NCBI RefSeq assembly: GCF_000716715.1
Contig: NZ_JNYJ01000001.1
Location: 124,001-188,000 of the forward strand
DNA: 64,000 nt
Source of the DNA: Dactylosporangium aurantiacum
Lineage (GTDB): Bacteria > Actinomycetota > Actinomycetes > Mycobacteriales > Micromonosporaceae
Direction: 5' to 3'
Shown here one piece after another: positions 51,493 to 60,184 of this stretch; within the stretch, counting starts at the first letter, position 1, and every line of letters begins with the position of its first letter. The position numbers were made by a program, and so were the translations under genes. The notes under the pieces are model-generated. The model was not told the origin of the DNA. It made no database searches and saw nothing but the letters and a program-made list of their open reading frames with translations.

Positions 51493-52509
51493 GTGATCCA
51501 GTTTCCGGCTGTCCGGCGGGGCCCGCTGCGGGCGATCAGCGCGCGGCTGGGTTTCGCGGTCGTGCTCGTCTGCCTGATCGTCCTCATCATCTTCTTCGAC
51601 CGGGACGGCTACCGGGACGTCAACGAGGACGGGCTCACCCTCCTCGACTGCTTCTACTACGCGGTGGTCACCCTGTCGACCACCGGATACGGCGACATCA
51701 CCCCGGTGTCGGAGTCGGCCCGCCTCGCCAACATCCTGATCATCACCCCGGCCCGCGTGCTGTTCCTGATCATCCTGGTCGGCACCACCCTCGAAGTCCT
51801 GACCGAGCAGTACCGCACCAACCTCAGGTTGCAGCGGTGGAGGAAGCGCGTGAAGAACCACGTCATCGTCTGCGGCTACGGCACGAAGGGCCGGGCGGCC
51901 GTCGGCACCCTGCTGGAGAACGGCCTGGACCGGGCGCAGGTGGTCGTGGTCGAGACCAACCCGGCGGCGGTCCGCCAGGCGCAGGCCGACGGGCTCGTCG
52001 TCGTCGAGGGCTCCGCGACCCGCTCCACGGTGCTGAAGGAGGCCCGGGTCGAGGAGGCCAAGGCGATCATCATCGCCACCGACAGCGACGACGCGTCGGT
52101 GCTGGTCACGCTCACCGTCCGGCAGCTGACCGCGGGCAAGGTGTCGATCATCGCCGCGGCCCGCGAGGCGGAGAACGCGCCGCTGCTGCGCCAGTCCGGC
52201 GCCCACCACGTCATCGTGTCCTCCGCCACCGCCGGGCGGCTGCTCGGGCTGTCCACGACCGCGCCGCCGCTCATCGAGGTCGTCGAGGACCTGCTCACCC
52301 CCGGTCAGGGCATGGCGCTGGCGATGCGCTCGGCCCGCCGCGACGAGGTCGGCCTGTCGCCGCGGGAGCTGACGGAGCTGGTCATCGCGCTGTTCCGGCG
52401 GGGCAAGGTGCTGGCGCTCACCGATCCCGAGGGCACCACGATCCAGACCGGTGACATGGTCGTGTACGTCCGCGACGACCGGCCGCAGGCCGTGCCGGCC
52501 ATGCCATGA
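51493..52509 (+). CDS. Potassium channel with RCK (TrkA-N) domain
   Basis: A 338-aa two-helix channel. A first helix (FAVVLVCLIVLIIFF) and the pore loop LSTTGYGDITPVSES with the GYGD selectivity filter precede a second helix. The cytoplasmic RCK domain has the Rossmann motif CGYGTKGRAAV and a TrkA-C-like end region (REAENAPLLRQSGA then ALTDPEGTTIQTGD). It should mediate K+ flow gated by ligand binding. GTG 51493 is preceded by GGGCGGGG. Its stop overlaps the first ATG of the mini-ORF chain. Confidence 0.92.
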   Translation: MIQFPAVRRGPLRAISARLGFAVVLVCLIVLIIFFDRDGYRDVNEDGLTLLDCFYYAVVTLSTTGYGDITPVSESARLANILIITPARVLFLIILVGTTLEVLTEQYRTNLRLQRWRKRVKNHVIVCGYGTKGRAAVGTLLENGLDRAQVVVVETNPAAVRQAQADGLVVVEGSATRSTVLKEARVEEAKAIIIATDSDDASVLVTLTVRQLTAGKVSIIAAAREAENAPLLRQSGAHHVIVSSATAGRLLGLSTTAPPLIEVVEDLLTPGQGMALAMRSARRDEVGLSPRELTELVIALFRRGKVLALTDPEGTTIQTGDMVVYVRDDRPQAVPAMP

Positions 52510-52557
52510 TCAGGCCATGAGCAGGCCATGAGCAGGCCATGAGCAGGCCATGAGCGG
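52503..52557 (+). repeat. 11-bp tandem repeat forming coupled mini-ORFs
   Basis: Five units of GCCATGAGCAG (first GCCATGATCAG, last GCCATGAGCGG). Each contains an ATG and each of the first four reads M-(I/S)-R-P-stop. Every stop TGA overlaps the next ATG as ATGA. The channel stop codon likewise overlaps the first ATG, and the last ATG (52550) is the start of the next gene. Confidence 0.92.
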
Positions 52558-53194
52558 TCCGCAGCGCGGTGTCGGGGCGTCGCGGAGGGATGGCGTGGGA
52601 CGGTCCGTCGTCGTCATCGCTTCGGCGCTGCTGGCAGTGCTGAGCCTGGCTTCGCCCGCCGGCGCGCACGGCGGCGCGTCGGTGACGGTCCACTCCGACG
52701 GCCGCGGGTCCGTGTGGATCACGGCCCAGTGGCAGGACGGCCACCCGATCAACGAGCCGACCCCGGTCACGCTGACCGCCACGCCCGCCGCCGGCGGCAC
52801 CGCCGCGCCGGTCCCGGCCTCGACGCTGACGCAGACCGGCGACGCGCGCGGCACCCAGACGTGGAGCGGCGTCCTGCCACCCGGCTCGTGGCGTGTCGCC
52901 ATCGACCTCGGCCCGCCGGTCGACGGGCACTGCCAGGCCCTCGTGCCGTCGGCCGCCGACGGCACGGCGTCGCCGCAGCCGGTCGAGGTCGCCTGCCTGA
53001 TCCCGGCGACCGGCGCCACGGCCGCGACCGGCGGCGGCGAGGGGTCCGCGACGGGCAGCCTGGCGCCGCTGTGGGTGACCCTCGCGGTCCTGGCGATCGC
53101 GGGCCTGATCGCGGCCGAGGTGGTCCGCCGCCGCCGGACCGGCCGCCCGCGCCCGCCGGCGGACGGGCCGCGCCCCCCGGCGAGCGGGTCCTAG
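52550..53194 (+). CDS. Secreted protein with mature N-terminal His and C-terminal membrane helix
   Basis: A 214-aa protein. The signal peptide ends SPAGA and the mature chain would begin HGGASVTVH. A beta-rich domain follows (VWITAQWQDGHPINE, TQTWSGVLPPGSWRVAIDLG) with one conserved-looking Cys pair, and a C-terminal helix (LWVTLAVLAIAGLIAAEVV) with a basic tail. The mature N-terminal His recalls copper-binding YcnI and CopC proteins, but the rest is unlike either. It is coupled to the channel gene through the 11-bp repeat. Confidence 0.75.
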   Translation: MSGPQRGVGASRRDGVGRSVVVIASALLAVLSLASPAGAHGGASVTVHSDGRGSVWITAQWQDGHPINEPTPVTLTATPAAGGTAAPVPASTLTQTGDARGTQTWSGVLPPGSWRVAIDLGPPVDGHCQALVPSAADGTASPQPVEVACLIPATGATAATGGGEGSATGSLAPLWVTLAVLAIAGLIAAEVVRRRRTGRPRPPADGPRPPASGS

Positions 53195-53316
53195 CCTCCG
53201 CGGACGGGCCGCCACGCTCGGCGGCGCGGACGCCGGAGACCGGCTGCGGTGCCCACCGGGCGGGTCGTCGGGCCGGTCGCGGTGCGAGTCGTCGGGCGAG
53301 TCGTCGAGCGGTGCGC

Positions 53317-53600
53317 GGTGCCCGGCGTGCGGGTCGTTGGGCGGGTCGTTGGGTGGGTCGTTGGGTGGGTTGCGGTGCCCGGCGGGCGGGTCGTTGGGCG
53401 GCTCGTTGGGTGGGTCGCGGTGCCCGGCGGGCGGGTCGTTGGGCGGCTCGTTGGGTGGGTCGCGGTGCCCGGCGGGCAGGTCGTCGGGCGGGTCGCGGTG
53501 CCCGGCGGACCGGTTGTCGGGTGGGTCGCGGTGCCCGGCGGACCGGTTGTCGGGCGGGTCGTCGGGCGGCTCGTTGGGCGGGTCGCGGTGGCCGGCCGAC
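53317..53600. repeat. Hierarchical minisatellite upstream of an ECF sigma gene
   Basis: The unit GCGGTGCCCGGCGG plus one to three copies of a GGGTCGTTGGG-type module recurs about six times. Unit lengths (45, 45, 33, 33, 57) are multiples of three, so the array keeps an open frame on both strands. On the plus strand it would encode RCPAGGSLGGS-like repeats, on the minus strand GHRDPPNEPPNDPPA-like repeats. Neither has a supported start. Confidence 0.8.
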
Positions 53601-53693
53601 GGGGCGCAGGTCGGGACGTTGACCGTGGTCACTGGGTGGGGCGGCCGGCGAGGCGCTCGGCGGGTTTCCAGGAACGGGCGCTACGCTTCCCGC

Positions 53694-54317
53694 GTGACTG
53701 GTGAGGCCGGCGAGGGAGCAGCGGACCTGGGCCGCGTGCCCGGCCGTGACCGCGCTCACGACGCTGCGCCGGTGCCCGCCACGGACCCCGCGCACGACCC
53801 GGCGACCGCCGCGCTGCTGGCCGCACGCGGCGGTGACCGGGCCGCGGCGGCGGAGTTCGTCCGGGCGACGCAGCCCGAGGTGTGGCGGTTCGTCGCCGCG
53901 CTCGTCGGGCCGGCCCACGCCGACGACGTGACGCAGGACACGTACCTGCGGGCGTTCCGGGCGCTGCCGGAGTTCGCCGGGCGCTCCACCGCACGGACCT
54001 GGGTCCTGGCGATCGCCCGCCGCGCGTGCGCCGACCACGTCCGCGCCGCGGTGCGCGGGCGGCGCCTCGAGGCCCGGGTCGCCGCCGAGCCCGAGGAGCT
54101 CGCCGGCGCCGACCACGCGGGCCTGCACGCCGCCGCCGACCTGGTCGCGGCGCTGCCGGCGGAGCGGCGGGTCGCGTTCGTGCTGACCCAGGTGCTCGGC
54201 CTGGCGTACGCGGAGGCCGCCGAGATCGAGGACGTCCCCGTCGGCACCATCCGCTCCCGGGTCGCCCGCGCCCGCGCCGACCTCGTCGCCGCCATCGCCG
54301 CCGCCAGAGCCGGATGA
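53694..54317 (+). CDS. ECF RNA polymerase sigma factor
   Basis: A 207-aa sigma factor. A flexible N-terminal extension of about 45 residues leads to region 2 (QPEVWRFVAALVGPAHADDV, then TQDTYLRAFRALPEF) and region 4 (RRVAFVLTQVLGLAYAEAA, IEDVPVGTIRSRVARA). It resembles SigC-type sigma factors. GTG 53694 is chosen; TACGCT about 11 bp upstream could be a -10 box. No anti-sigma gene is adjacent; the next gene overlaps by ATGA. Confidence 0.88.
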   Translation: MTGEAGEGAADLGRVPGRDRAHDAAPVPATDPAHDPATAALLAARGGDRAAAAEFVRATQPEVWRFVAALVGPAHADDVTQDTYLRAFRALPEFAGRSTARTWVLAIARRACADHVRAAVRGRRLEARVAAEPEELAGADHAGLHAAADLVAALPAERRVAFVLTQVLGLAYAEAAEIEDVPVGTIRSRVARARADLVAAIAAARAG

Positions 54318-55561
54318 CCCGCACGACACCGGCCGCCACGACACCGCACCCGCGTCCCGCACCGGCGGCGCGGCGGGTGATCGTGGCGGTGCTGCTCGGA
54401 GTGCTCGCCGCGCTCGGGTACACGGCCCCGGTCGCCGCGCACGGCGCTGACGCGCCCGCCGCCGTCGACTACGTGGTGACCGTCGACTCGGTGTCGGTAC
54501 CGGGGGTCACGGTCCGCGCGGTCGAGGGCGGGGCCCGGCTCGAGCTGCGCAGCGACACCGACCGCAGCGTCGTCGTGCTCGGGTTGCAGGGTGAGCCGTT
54601 CCTGCGGATCGGCCCGGACGGCGTCGCGGAGAACCGGCGGTCGCCGACGTGGGCGGCGAGCCGTTCGCTGACCGGGCGGGCCGCGGGCCAGGCCGGTGGC
54701 GTGGCGGCGGACGCACCCGACTGGCGGCGGGTGTCCACCGGGCGCACCGTCCGCTGGCACGACGAACGGGCCCGCGAGCTGCCCGCCCGCGCCTGGAGCG
54801 TGCCCCTCGAGGTCGACGGCGCCACGCCCGGGATCGTCCGCGGCACCGTGCGGCCGGCCGCCCCGCCGCCGACCGGCTGGTGGTGGGCGGGCTCCCTGCT
54901 CGCCGCCGTGGCGGTCGGGGCCGCCCTCGCCCACCCGGCCCTCGCCAGACGCGCCGACCGACAAGCCGCCCGAAAAGCCGGTCAGGACGCCGGTCAGGAC
55001 GCCGGTCAGGAAGCCGGGCAGAAAGCCGGGCAGAAAGCCGGTCGGGAAGCCGGGCAGGACGCCGGGCAGGACGGCGCCGGGCGGGGGAGCGCCGCCGGTG
55101 CCGCCGCCATGGCCGGGGTCGCGGCCGTCGCGGGCGCCGTCACCGTCGCCTGGATCGTGGCGAGCGCCGGCCTCGCCACGTCACCGGTCGAGAGTCTCGG
55201 CACCCAGCTGCTCGCCAGGCTGTGGCCCCTGCTCACCAGCCTCGGCGTGCTCGGCGCCGCGGTGCTGCAGGCGCTGCGCCGTCCCGCCGCCGACATCGTG
55301 ACCGCCCTCGCCGGGGCGTGCCTGGCGGTGATGACCGGGTTCGCCGACGCGGCCGTGTTCAGCAACGGCAGCCTCGCCGGGCCCGGCTGGTCCCGGTGGG
55401 CCGTGGCCACCGCCCTCGCCGGCGGCCTTGCCCTCCTCGCCGCCGGCGGCATCCGCTGGTACCGCACCCCGGCGGTCGAGGCCCCCGCGCCGGCACCAGA
55501 ACTCCCCGCGCCAACACCGGAACCCGCCGGGCGGGACCACACAATCCGCCGAGACAAGTAA
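54314..55561 (+). CDS. Exported and membrane-spanning protein with mature N-terminal His
   Basis: A 415-aa protein. The signal peptide ends VAA before HGADAPAAVDYVV. An extracytoplasmic beta-rich domain spans about 45-190. A first membrane helix (WWWAGSLLAAVAVGAALAH) is followed by a cytoplasmic linker of 12-bp repeats (AGQD/AGQE/AGQK) and three or four more helices. It is coupled to the ECF sigma gene and may act as its regulator or client, since no anti-sigma factor is present. The N-terminal His suggests copper binding. Confidence 0.7.
   Translation: MTRTTPAATTPHPRPAPAARRVIVAVLLGVLAALGYTAPVAAHGADAPAAVDYVVTVDSVSVPGVTVRAVEGGARLELRSDTDRSVVVLGLQGEPFLRIGPDGVAENRRSPTWAASRSLTGRAAGQAGGVAADAPDWRRVSTGRTVRWHDERARELPARAWSVPLEVDGATPGIVRGTVRPAAPPPTGWWWAGSLLAAVAVGAALAHPALARRADRQAARKAGQDAGQDAGQEAGQKAGQKAGREAGQDAGQDGAGRGSAAGAAAMAGVAAVAGAVTVAWIVASAGLATSPVESLGTQLLARLWPLLTSLGVLGAAVLQALRRPAADIVTALAGACLAVMTGFADAAVFSNGSLAGPGWSRWAVATALAGGLALLAAGGIRWYRTPAVEAPAPAPELPAPTPEPAGRDHTIRRDK
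54985..55075 (+). repeat. In-frame 12-bp tandem repeat in the membrane protein gene
   Basis: About eight units of GACGCCGGTCAG or AAAGCCGGGCAG encode the tetrapeptides DAGQ or KAGQ between the first and second membrane helices. Copy-number change would alter linker length without shifting frame. Confidence 0.85.
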
Positions 55562-55650
55562 ACAAAAACCAACGAGTTCTTTCACAAAGGCGCGTGTCTG
55601 CGCATAATCGGGCATCGATGTTCCCCGCCAGGAGCAAAGGAGTCCGACTC

Positions 55651-58557
55651 ATGGACCGCAGAACGTTCGTCGCGGGCGGTGTCGCCCTCACCGGTGGCGC
55701 GATCGCCCTGTCCACCGCCGTCGCCAGCCCCGCCGGCGCCGCCGTGCGCACCGCGAAAACCGTCACGGCCGGGGCCCGCGGCGGCCACTACTGGCCGAAC
55801 CTCGCCCCGCTGAAGGCGACCGCGTTCCTCAAGCTGCCCCCGGGCGCGGTCCAGCCCCGCGGCTGGCTGCGCACACAGCTCAACATCGAGGCCGACGGGC
55901 TCTGCGGACGGATGCCCGAGGTGTCGGACTACCTGCAGCTGAACAACTGCGGCTGGGTCGACCGGACCAAGGGCGCCTGGGAGGAGCTGCCGTACTGGCT
56001 GCGCGGCTTCGGCGACCTCGGCTACGTCACCGGCAACACCCGCATCCTGGGCCTGGCCCGGCAGTGGATCGACGGCATCATCGCCAACCAGGCCGCCGAC
56101 GGCTTCTTCGGCCCGGACGCGCTGCGCACGAGCCTGGAGGGCGGTCCCGACTTCTGGCCGCACATGCCGCTGCTGGACGCGATCCGCTCGCACGCGGAGT
56201 ACCAGGAGCGCAACGGCACGCCCGACAACCGGGTCGCCACGTTCATGCGCAGGTACTTCCAGTTCCAGAACGCGCAGCCGGCCGCCGTGTTCAACCGCAG
56301 CTGGGCCGCCCTGCGCTGGGGCGACAACATCGACAGCGTGTACTGGCTGTTCAACCGTACCGGCGAGACCTGGCTGCTCGACCTGGTCCGCAAGATCCAC
56401 GCGGGGTCCGCGGACTACACCAGCGGCATCCCCAACTGGCACAACGTGAACCTGGCGCAGGGCTTCCGGGAGCCGGCGCAGTTCGGGCTGCTCGACCCGG
56501 ACCCGAAGTTCCCCGCCGCCACCTACCGCGACTACGACACCGTCATGGGCCTGTACGGCAACTTCCCCGGCGGCGGCTTCGCCGGCGACGAGAACTGCCG
56601 CCCCGGCTACACCGACCCGCGGCAGGGCTTCGAGACCTGCGGGATCGTCGAGTTCATGCACAGCCACCAGCTGCTGGCGCGGATGACCGGCGACCCGGTC
56701 TGGCTGGACCGCTGCGAGGACCTCGCGTTCAACCTGCTGCCCGCGTCGCTGGACCCGGCACAGCAGGGCATCCACTACATCACCTGCGCCAACAGCATCG
56801 GGCTGACCAACGCGACGCTGACCCAGGGCCAGTTCCAGAACGGCTTCCCGATGCTCGCCTACATGCTGGGCATCCACAACTACCGCTGCTGCCCGCACAA
56901 CTACGGCATGGGCTGGCCGTACTACGCGCAGGAGCTGTGGTTCGCCACCTGGGACAAGGGGCTGTGCGCGGCCATGTACGGCAGCTCGCAGGTCACCGCG
57001 AAGGTCGGCGCGAACGCCACCACGGTCACCGTCACGCAGGACTCGGACTACCCGTTCAGCGACACCGTCACGTTCACCATGGGCACCCCGGGCGCGGTGG
57101 CGTTCCCCCTGTACCTGCGGATCCCGGCGTGGAGCACCGGCGCGGTCGTGCGGGTCAACGGCACCGCCGTCACCGGCACCGTCGAGGCGGGCTCGTTCGT
57201 CGTCGTCGACCAGACCTGGAGCAACGGCGACAAGGTCACCGTCACGCTGCCGATGCGCACCACGGTGCGGACCTGGGCGAAGAACGGCAACGCGGTCAGC
57301 GTCGACAACGGGCCGCTGACGTTCTCGCTGTCGATCGCGGAGCGCTGGCAGCGCATCGGCGGCACCGACGCCTGGCCCACCAACGAGGTGTACGCGAACT
57401 CGCCGTGGAACTACGGGCTGCTCATCGACCCGGCCAACCCGCAGGTCACGGTCACCCGCAGGGCGGGGCCCCTCGCCGCGAACCCGTTCACCCGCGACGG
57501 CGCGCCCGTCTCGCTCGGTGTCACCGCCCGGCGGATCCCCAACTGGCAGGCCGACGCCGAGGGCGTGGTCCGGCCGCTGCAGCAGAGCCCGGCGCGCTCC
57601 ACCCAACCGAACGAGACCGTGCAGCTGCTGCCGATGGGCGCGCAGCGGGTCAGGATCACCACGTTCCCCCGGATCAGCGACGGCGCCGACGCCGTGGACT
57701 GGGTGCTGCCCGCGACCGCGTCGGCGTCGCACTGCTGGAGCGGCGACTCGGTCGCGGCCGTCAACGACGGCAGGGTGCCCAGCAGCTCCGCGGACCAGAG
57801 CATCCCGCGGATGACGTTCTGGGACCACCTCGGCACCAGCGAATGGGTGCAGCTCACGTACCAGAGCGCGATCACGACCGGCGCGGTGTCGGTGTACTGG
57901 TTCGACGACACCGGCACCGGCCAGTGCCGCACCCCGCAGTCGTGGCAGGTCCAGTACCGCACCGCGAGCGGCACCTGGGCGCCGGTCAGCGGGGCGTCGG
58001 CGTACGGCACCGCCACGAACACCTTCAACCGGGTCACGTTCACCGCCGTCACCACCACCGCGCTGCGCCTCGCCGTGCAGCTCAGGGCGGGCGTGTCCGC
58101 CGGCATCCTGGAGTGGCGGGTCGAGGGCACCACCGCACCGGTCGCCTGGAAGCGGATCCAGAACCGCAACAGCCTCAAGGTGCTCGGTGTGGACGGCATG
58201 TCGACCGCGAACTCCGCCAACGTCGTGCAGTACGACGACAACGGCACCGCCGACCACAACTGGCGGCTCGTCGACGCCGGCGGCGGCTGGTACAAGATCC
58301 AGAACCAGCACAGCGGGAAGGTGCTCGCCGTGCAGAACATGTCGACGGCGAACTCCGCGCCCGTCCAGCAGTTCGACGACAACGGCTCCGCCGACCACCT
58401 GTGGCGCGTGATCGACAACGGTGACGGCTGGTGCCGCCTCCAGGTGCAGCACAGCATGAAGGTGCTGGGCGTGTCCGGGATGTCGACGGCGAACTCCGCG
58501 CAGGTCGTGCAGTTCGACGACAACGGCACCGCCGACCACCTGTGGCGGCTGCTGTGA
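55651..58557 (+). CDS. Tat-exported GH127-like beta-L-arabinofuranosidase with lectin repeats
   Basis: A 968-aa exported glycosidase. The twin-arginine signal starts MDRRTFVAGGVAL. The catalytic region (about 40-680) is a DUF1680/GH127-type fold: the zinc ligands E328 and C330 (FETCGIVEF) and C413-C414 (YRCCPHNYG) line up with Glu338, Cys340, Cys417 and Cys418 of Bifidobacterium HypBA1. A discoidin-like module (about 690-825) follows, then three RicinB-type repeats ending QFDDNGTADHLWR. ATG 55651 has AAAGGAG. Natural substrate is likely plant arabinose-containing glycans, but this is inference. Confidence 0.87.
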   Translation: MDRRTFVAGGVALTGGAIALSTAVASPAGAAVRTAKTVTAGARGGHYWPNLAPLKATAFLKLPPGAVQPRGWLRTQLNIEADGLCGRMPEVSDYLQLNNCGWVDRTKGAWEELPYWLRGFGDLGYVTGNTRILGLARQWIDGIIANQAADGFFGPDALRTSLEGGPDFWPHMPLLDAIRSHAEYQERNGTPDNRVATFMRRYFQFQNAQPAAVFNRSWAALRWGDNIDSVYWLFNRTGETWLLDLVRKIHAGSADYTSGIPNWHNVNLAQGFREPAQFGLLDPDPKFPAATYRDYDTVMGLYGNFPGGGFAGDENCRPGYTDPRQGFETCGIVEFMHSHQLLARMTGDPVWLDRCEDLAFNLLPASLDPAQQGIHYITCANSIGLTNATLTQGQFQNGFPMLAYMLGIHNYRCCPHNYGMGWPYYAQELWFATWDKGLCAAMYGSSQVTAKVGANATTVTVTQDSDYPFSDTVTFTMGTPGAVAFPLYLRIPAWSTGAVVRVNGTAVTGTVEAGSFVVVDQTWSNGDKVTVTLPMRTTVRTWAKNGNAVSVDNGPLTFSLSIAERWQRIGGTDAWPTNEVYANSPWNYGLLIDPANPQVTVTRRAGPLAANPFTRDGAPVSLGVTARRIPNWQADAEGVVRPLQQSPARSTQPNETVQLLPMGAQRVRITTFPRISDGADAVDWVLPATASASHCWSGDSVAAVNDGRVPSSSADQSIPRMTFWDHLGTSEWVQLTYQSAITTGAVSVYWFDDTGTGQCRTPQSWQVQYRTASGTWAPVSGASAYGTATNTFNRVTFTAVTTTALRLAVQLRAGVSAGILEWRVEGTTAPVAWKRIQNRNSLKVLGVDGMSTANSANVVQYDDNGTADHNWRLVDAGGGWYKIQNQHSGKVLAVQNMSTANSAPVQQFDDNGSADHLWRVIDNGDGWCRLQVQHSMKVLGVSGMSTANSAQVVQFDDNGTADHLWRLL

Positions 58558-58558
58558 C

Positions 58559-59536
58559 CTAGGCGCGGAACCTCGGGCGGGGCAGCAGCCGGGTGGTCGG
58601 CAGCGCGGGCGCCGGCAGCGGCTCCTGCCCGCCCGGCACCGTGCCGAAGCGCTCCGGCGTGCTGCCCAGCCCCGCCCGGGCCGCCTCCCACTCGTCGCGC
58701 GCCGCCACGATCTCCTCGTGCGTGCGCGCGACGAAGTTCCACCACATGACCAGGTCCTCCTCGAACGGCACCCCGCCGAGCAGGAACAGCCGCCCGTCGC
58801 CCTCGACGCGCAGCGACGAGCGCCCGGCACCGAGGTAGAGCAGCGCGCCGCCGGTCACGTCGGTGCCCTCGACCCGGGCGCTGCCGTGGGTCAGCACCAC
58901 CGCGTGCTCGAAGGCCGGGTCGACCGCGATCTCCGCCGGTGTACGGGTGGCGACCGCCAGCTCGGCGCCGACCAGGTCGCTGTGCACCCGGGCCGGCGAC
59001 GTGGCGCCGCCCAGCGAGCCGACCGCCACCGTCATGCGGAGCCCGGGGACCTCGGCGACCGGCAGGTCCGCCAGGTGCTCGAAGCGCGGCGGCTGCCGGC
59101 GCGCCTCCTCGGGCAGCGCCACCCACAGCTGCAGCCCGTGCAGCAGCGGCGGCTTGCCGGCGGGGGAGTCCTCGGAGTGCGCGATGCCGTGCCCCGACGT
59201 CATGATGTTGAGCTGGCCGGGGCGGACCAGCACGTCGGAGCCGAGGCTGTCGCGGTGCTGGATCTCCCCGTCGAACAGCCAGCTCACCGTCTGCAGCCCG
59301 ATGTGCGGGTGCGGCGGGACCCGCATCCCTGGGCCGGCGGTGACGTCCTCGGGCCCGAAGTGGTCCAGGAAGCACCACGCGCCGACGGTCCGGCGGGTCT
59401 TGTTCGGCAGGGTCCGGCGCACCACCGTGTGGCGGCCCAGCGGCACGTCGCGCCCGTCGAGCAGCTCCGCGCAGGGGGCCGTGCCGGTGTCGGCGGGCAG
59501 GTCCTGCTCGGCGGGCAGGGGCTCCAGGTTGCTCAC
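58559..59536 (-). CDS. Pirin family protein
   Basis: A 325-aa bicupin. The N-terminal cupin has metal-binding histidines in PPHPHIGLQTVSW and, further on, GHGIAHSEDSP. Family members dioxygenate flavonols (quercetinase) or act as redox sensors. GTG at 59536 (ORF MSNLEPLPAEQD) is the start. It converges with the glycosidase gene with 1 bp between them. Confidence 0.9.
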   Translation of the reverse strand: MSNLEPLPAEQDLPADTGTAPCAELLDGRDVPLGRHTVVRRTLPNKTRRTVGAWCFLDHFGPEDVTAGPGMRVPPHPHIGLQTVSWLFDGEIQHRDSLGSDVLVRPGQLNIMTSGHGIAHSEDSPAGKPPLLHGLQLWVALPEEARRQPPRFEHLADLPVAEVPGLRMTVAVGSLGGATSPARVHSDLVGAELAVATRTPAEIAVDPAFEHAVVLTHGSARVEGTDVTGGALLYLGAGRSSLRVEGDGRLFLLGGVPFEEDLVMWWNFVARTHEEIVAARDEWEAARAGLGSTPERFGTVPGGQEPLPAPALPTTRLLPRPRFRA

Positions 59537-59598
59537 CGGGCCATTCTCTCCCGCCGTCCGGGCTTCCAGCCAGGCGCGATGCGGGTAATTTGTCCGTT

Positions 59599-60165
59599 GT
59601 GACGGTGTTCGTGGTGGCGGTGCTCGCGGTCCTGGCCGCCGGCGCCGCGGTGTACGTCGCCTTCCTGGCGCTGCGTACCGTCCGGTCCGCCGCGGCCGCC
59701 GCCGGGGAGCTGCTCGCCGCGTACCGGCTCGCCGAGGCGCGCGCCGACGCCGAGCGGGTCTGCGCGTGGGCGGTCAGCGAGCGCGAGACGTTCGAGAAGA
59801 TCATCACCAGGGGCGTGGTCGGCGCCGCGGTCCGCAACGCCGGGCAGACCCCCGTCTACGACCTGGAGATCGTCTTCCGGGACCCGCCCGCCGCGTGGAC
59901 CGCGATCCGCCGGGTCCGCATCGTGCCGCCGGCGGAGCAGCCCGAGGTGTACGCCGGGTTCGACGAGGAGCGGACCGAAGGCCCGGTCGAGCGGGACCGG
60001 ATCAACGACGACGGCACGATCCGGCTCGCCCCGTCCGCCGACATGCACGTCGAGCTGCGCTTCACCGACAGCCGCGGCCGGCGCTGGCAGCGCGGCGACA
60101 CGGGCGTGCTGACCCAGGTCGGCGAGGGCGTGGCCCGCGCCCCGGCCCCGGTCGAGCAGCCCTGA
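59599..60165 (+). CDS. Membrane-anchored protein with beta-rich domain
   Basis: A 188-aa protein. A single N-terminal helix (FVVAVLAVLAAGAAVYVAFLAL) anchors the rest. The soluble region has an Ala-rich helical part and a beta region (VVGAAVRNAGQTPVYDLEIVF) resembling immunoglobulin-like domains of uncharacterised actinomycete proteins. GTG 59599 is chosen over the TTG at 59590. No ribosome-binding site is evident, so it may be leaderless. Confidence 0.65.
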   Translation: MTVFVVAVLAVLAAGAAVYVAFLALRTVRSAAAAAGELLAAYRLAEARADAERVCAWAVSERETFEKIITRGVVGAAVRNAGQTPVYDLEIVFRDPPAAWTAIRRVRIVPPAEQPEVYAGFDEERTEGPVERDRINDDGTIRLAPSADMHVELRFTDSRGRRWQRGDTGVLTQVGEGVARAPAPVEQP

Positions 60166-60184
60166 GCCGAGCAGCCCTGAGCAG

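Noticed and set aside
53620..53632. Reverse-strand Pro-rich protein starting at GTG 53632 across the minisatellite
   Set aside because: No ribosome-binding site, and beyond the repeats the frame runs antisense to the secreted-protein gene at 52550-53194.
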